Below are positions 5,146-6,669 of a stretch of DNA of 6,669 bases, in pieces; positions within the stretch are counted from its first letter, which is position 1, and each line of letters starts with the position of its first letter. The stretch covers positions 36,587 through 43,255 of the forward strand of contig DEIP01000100.1 in NCBI GenBank assembly GCA_002352605.1. Reading direction: 5' to 3'. The notes below the pieces were generated by a model. That model did no database searches, was not told where the DNA came from, and saw only the letters and a program-made list of their open reading frames with translations. Both the position numbers and the translations under genes were made by a program. Origin of the DNA: Desulfobacteraceae bacterium UBA2771 (GTDB lineage Bacteria; Desulfobacterota; Desulfobacteria; Desulfobacterales; Desulfosarcinaceae).

Positions 5146-6633
5146 ATGTGCGAAATGAATGCGTTAAACGACATCAACCTCGATTTTCTGCCTGACTGCA
5201 TTGATGGTGTCTATCTGGTTGGCGGAACGATACGGGATCTGCTGGCGGGTCATACCCCGGCAGACATCGACCTGGTGGTGGACGGGGACATTACGCGTAC
5301 CGCCGCAAAAATCGCCGCAAAAATCGGCGGCAGGGTCATCGATCTGGGGAAAAAGGGCTTTGCCGTCCTGCGGGTCGCATCACCGGATGCAACCATCGAC
5401 ATCACGCCCCTTGCCCATCCATCCATCGAAGCCGATTTGCTGCAACGTGATTTCACAATCAATGCCATGGCCTACGACGTCAAGGCCAAGCGGCTGGTGG
5501 ACTGCACCGGCGGGCGGGCGGATATGCAGCGGAAAATAATTCGCATGGTTTCACCGGCGGCCTTTGAACGAGACCCGGCCAGGCTGGTACGGGCCTACCG
5601 GATGGCGGCGGTGTTTCAATTTTCCATATCCGCCGAGACCCAGGAGACCATCGGCAACAATCGCCACCTTGTCACCAGCGTTTCCGGCGAACGGGTCCGG
5701 GCAGAACTATTCAAGATATTCAACGCCGTCGATTCCGCTCCTGTCATGATGCGCATGGCCGCCAGCGGACTGCTCACATCTATTTTCCCGGAACTGCACC
5801 CGGCCATCGGGTGCACACAAAACCGCCACCATCAATTCGACGTATTTGATCACAGTCTCCGGGCCTATGAAGAACTGGAGACCCTGCTGTCCGGGTTTGG
5901 CGCCCGTTTTCCGAATCTTGCGCGGCTCACCGACCCGGCAGATCTGTCCGACCACACGGCCATACTAAAATATGCCGCCCTGCTTCACGATGTGGGCAAG
6001 CCGGCCACCCGGCGGGTCGACGAGCACGGACGGGTCCACTTTTTCGGCCACGCGGCGAAGAGTGCCGACATCGCCACCGGGATCAGCCACCGCTTAAGGC
6101 TGTCCAAAAAACAGCGCGAGGTTTCCGATTCCGTTATCCGAAACCATATCCGGCCGCTCTTCCTGTTCCTGGCATCCGAAAAAGGCACCCTGAGCCGGCG
6201 TGGCATGGTCCGTTTTTTTAGACGGTGCGACGGTTTGACCCTGCCGATCATCGTGCACACCATGGCGGACATCGTGGCCAAGGCCGATACCCTGGGAGGC
6301 GGTGACGGTAGATTCATCACCTTTTGCGATCATCTGTTCGACACATATATCGACACCATCAACCGACAGGCTGCCGTGCCACCGCTGATCAACGGGCACG
6401 ATCTCATCACCGTTTTCGGCCTCTCCCCGTCCCCCCGTTTTAAGCACATATTGAACCTGGTAAATGAACGGCGCCTCTGCGGAGAACTGAACAACCGGGA
6501 TCAGGCCCTTGAATGGGTCGGCACCCACCTCCTAATAAAAGCCCGAAGACGGCCGGCAGCGGACAGAAGTCGGAAACCAGCTCCCAGGACGCAGGACCCG
6601 AAACCACAAATCAGAGACCGGAAACCAAAATGA
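5146..6633 (+). CDS. Class II tRNA nucleotidyltransferase (CCA- or partial CCA-adding) with HD domain
   Basis: The family adds nucleotides without a template to tRNA 3' ends (CCA, CC or A) or adds poly(A). The 495-residue product has LVGGTIRD (motif A, 24-31) with the metal-binding aspartates D40 and D42, RDFTINAMA (motif B, 101-109), DCTGG (119-123), a motif D written RDPAR (142-146) and GERVRAEL (181-188). A C-terminal HD domain follows with H236, H281-D282, H302 and H334, typical of metal-dependent phosphohydrolases. From D85 to R101 there are only 16 residues, where CCA-adding enzymes usually carry a longer flexible loop. The frame is open back to TTG codons at 5071 and 5080. I chose ATG 5146 because about 24 residues before VGG is normal for the family; no clear Shine-Dalgarno precedes it, and ATG 5155 is possible. 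The last 23 or so residues are a basic repeat-derived tail. Family is certain; nucleotide specificity is not. Confidence 0.9.
   Translation: MCEMNALNDINLDFLPDCIDGVYLVGGTIRDLLAGHTPADIDLVVDGDITRTAAKIAAKIGGRVIDLGKKGFAVLRVASPDATIDITPLAHPSIEADLLQRDFTINAMAYDVKAKRLVDCTGGRADMQRKIIRMVSPAAFERDPARLVRAYRMAAVFQFSISAETQETIGNNRHLVTSVSGERVRAELFKIFNAVDSAPVMMRMAASGLLTSIFPELHPAIGCTQNRHHQFDVFDHSLRAYEELETLLSGFGARFPNLARLTDPADLSDHTAILKYAALLHDVGKPATRRVDEHGRVHFFGHAAKSADIATGISHRLRLSKKQREVSDSVIRNHIRPLFLFLASEKGTLSRRGMVRFFRRCDGLTLPIIVHTMADIVAKADTLGGGDGRFITFCDHLFDTYIDTINRQAAVPPLINGHDLITVFGLSPSPRFKHILNLVNERRLCGELNNRDQALEWVGTHLLIKARRRPAADRSRKPAPRTQDPKPQIRDRKPK
6563..6632 (+). repeat. Degenerate 7-bp tandem repeat at the 3' end of the nucleotidyltransferase gene
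   Basis: About ten 7-base units run in register, roughly C-M-R-R-A-A-C. Examples are CCAGGAC (6584) beside GCAGGAC (6591), CCGAAAC (6598), CAGAGAC (6612) and CGGAAAC (6619). Unit position 6 is A in eight of ten copies, and positions 1 and 7 are mostly C. Because 7 is not a multiple of 3, three units give a 7-residue peptide period, visible as SRKPAPR, TQDPKPQ and IRDRKPK. The gene stops at the end of the array. Confidence 0.6.
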
Positions 6634-6669
6634 ATAGTTTAACCCATCAGGGCAATCGCATGTAGAAAT

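Noticed and set aside
5046..5204. Short plus-strand frame starting ATG at 5046 (about 50 codons) ahead of the nucleotidyltransferase
   Set aside because: There is no ribosome binding site, it overlaps the start of the real gene out of frame, and the product shows no recognisable pattern.
6630..6665. ATG overlapping the nucleotidyltransferase stop (ATGA) as start of a next gene
   Set aside because: The frame stops after 11 codons and no family is recognisable.

Overview
The window looks like core chromosome from a moderately GC-rich bacterium. I lean towards Desulfobacterota (delta-proteobacterial sulfate-reducer relatives), from the style of the rpsB, prfA and rho products, the gene order rho-rpmE-prfA-prmC-rpsB, and the short-loop HD-type tRNA nucleotidyltransferase. 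That assignment is inference. No mobile element, phage gene, CRISPR array, tRNA or rRNA is visible.

Layout. From about 4757 down to position 1 every gene lies on the minus strand: rho (termination factor Rho), rpmE (ribosomal protein L31), prfA (release factor RF1), prmC (methyltransferase that modifies RF1/RF2) and, after a gap of about 280 bp with promoter-like and palindromic signals, rpsB (ribosomal protein S2, cut by the window edge). A divergent intergenic region of about 390 bp (4758-5145) separates rho from one plus-strand gene (5146-6633). That gene encodes a class II tRNA nucleotidyltransferase with an HD phosphohydrolase domain.

How the genes work together. The minus-strand cluster concerns ending transcription and translation. 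Rho ends transcripts, RF1 ends translation at UAA/UAG, PrmC methylates the GGQ glutamine of RF1 and RF2, and L31 and S2 are ribosome parts. rho-rpmE are 26 bp apart, rpmE-prfA 164 bp apart with a strong hairpin between them, and prfA-prmC overlap. The plus-strand gene repairs or matures tRNA 3' ends.

The content is mostly housekeeping and I found no new defence or mobile system. The points most worth a second look are: (1) the nucleotidyltransferase lacks the usual flexible loop between motifs A and B and has RDxxR instead of EDxxR, so it may add only part of CCA; (2) its 3' end is made of a degenerate 7-bp repeat that encodes a basic tail; (3) a perfect 10-bp inverted repeat brackets the -35 of the candidate rpsB promoter; (4) prfA ends in UAG, a codon only RF1 reads, inside the start of prmC.
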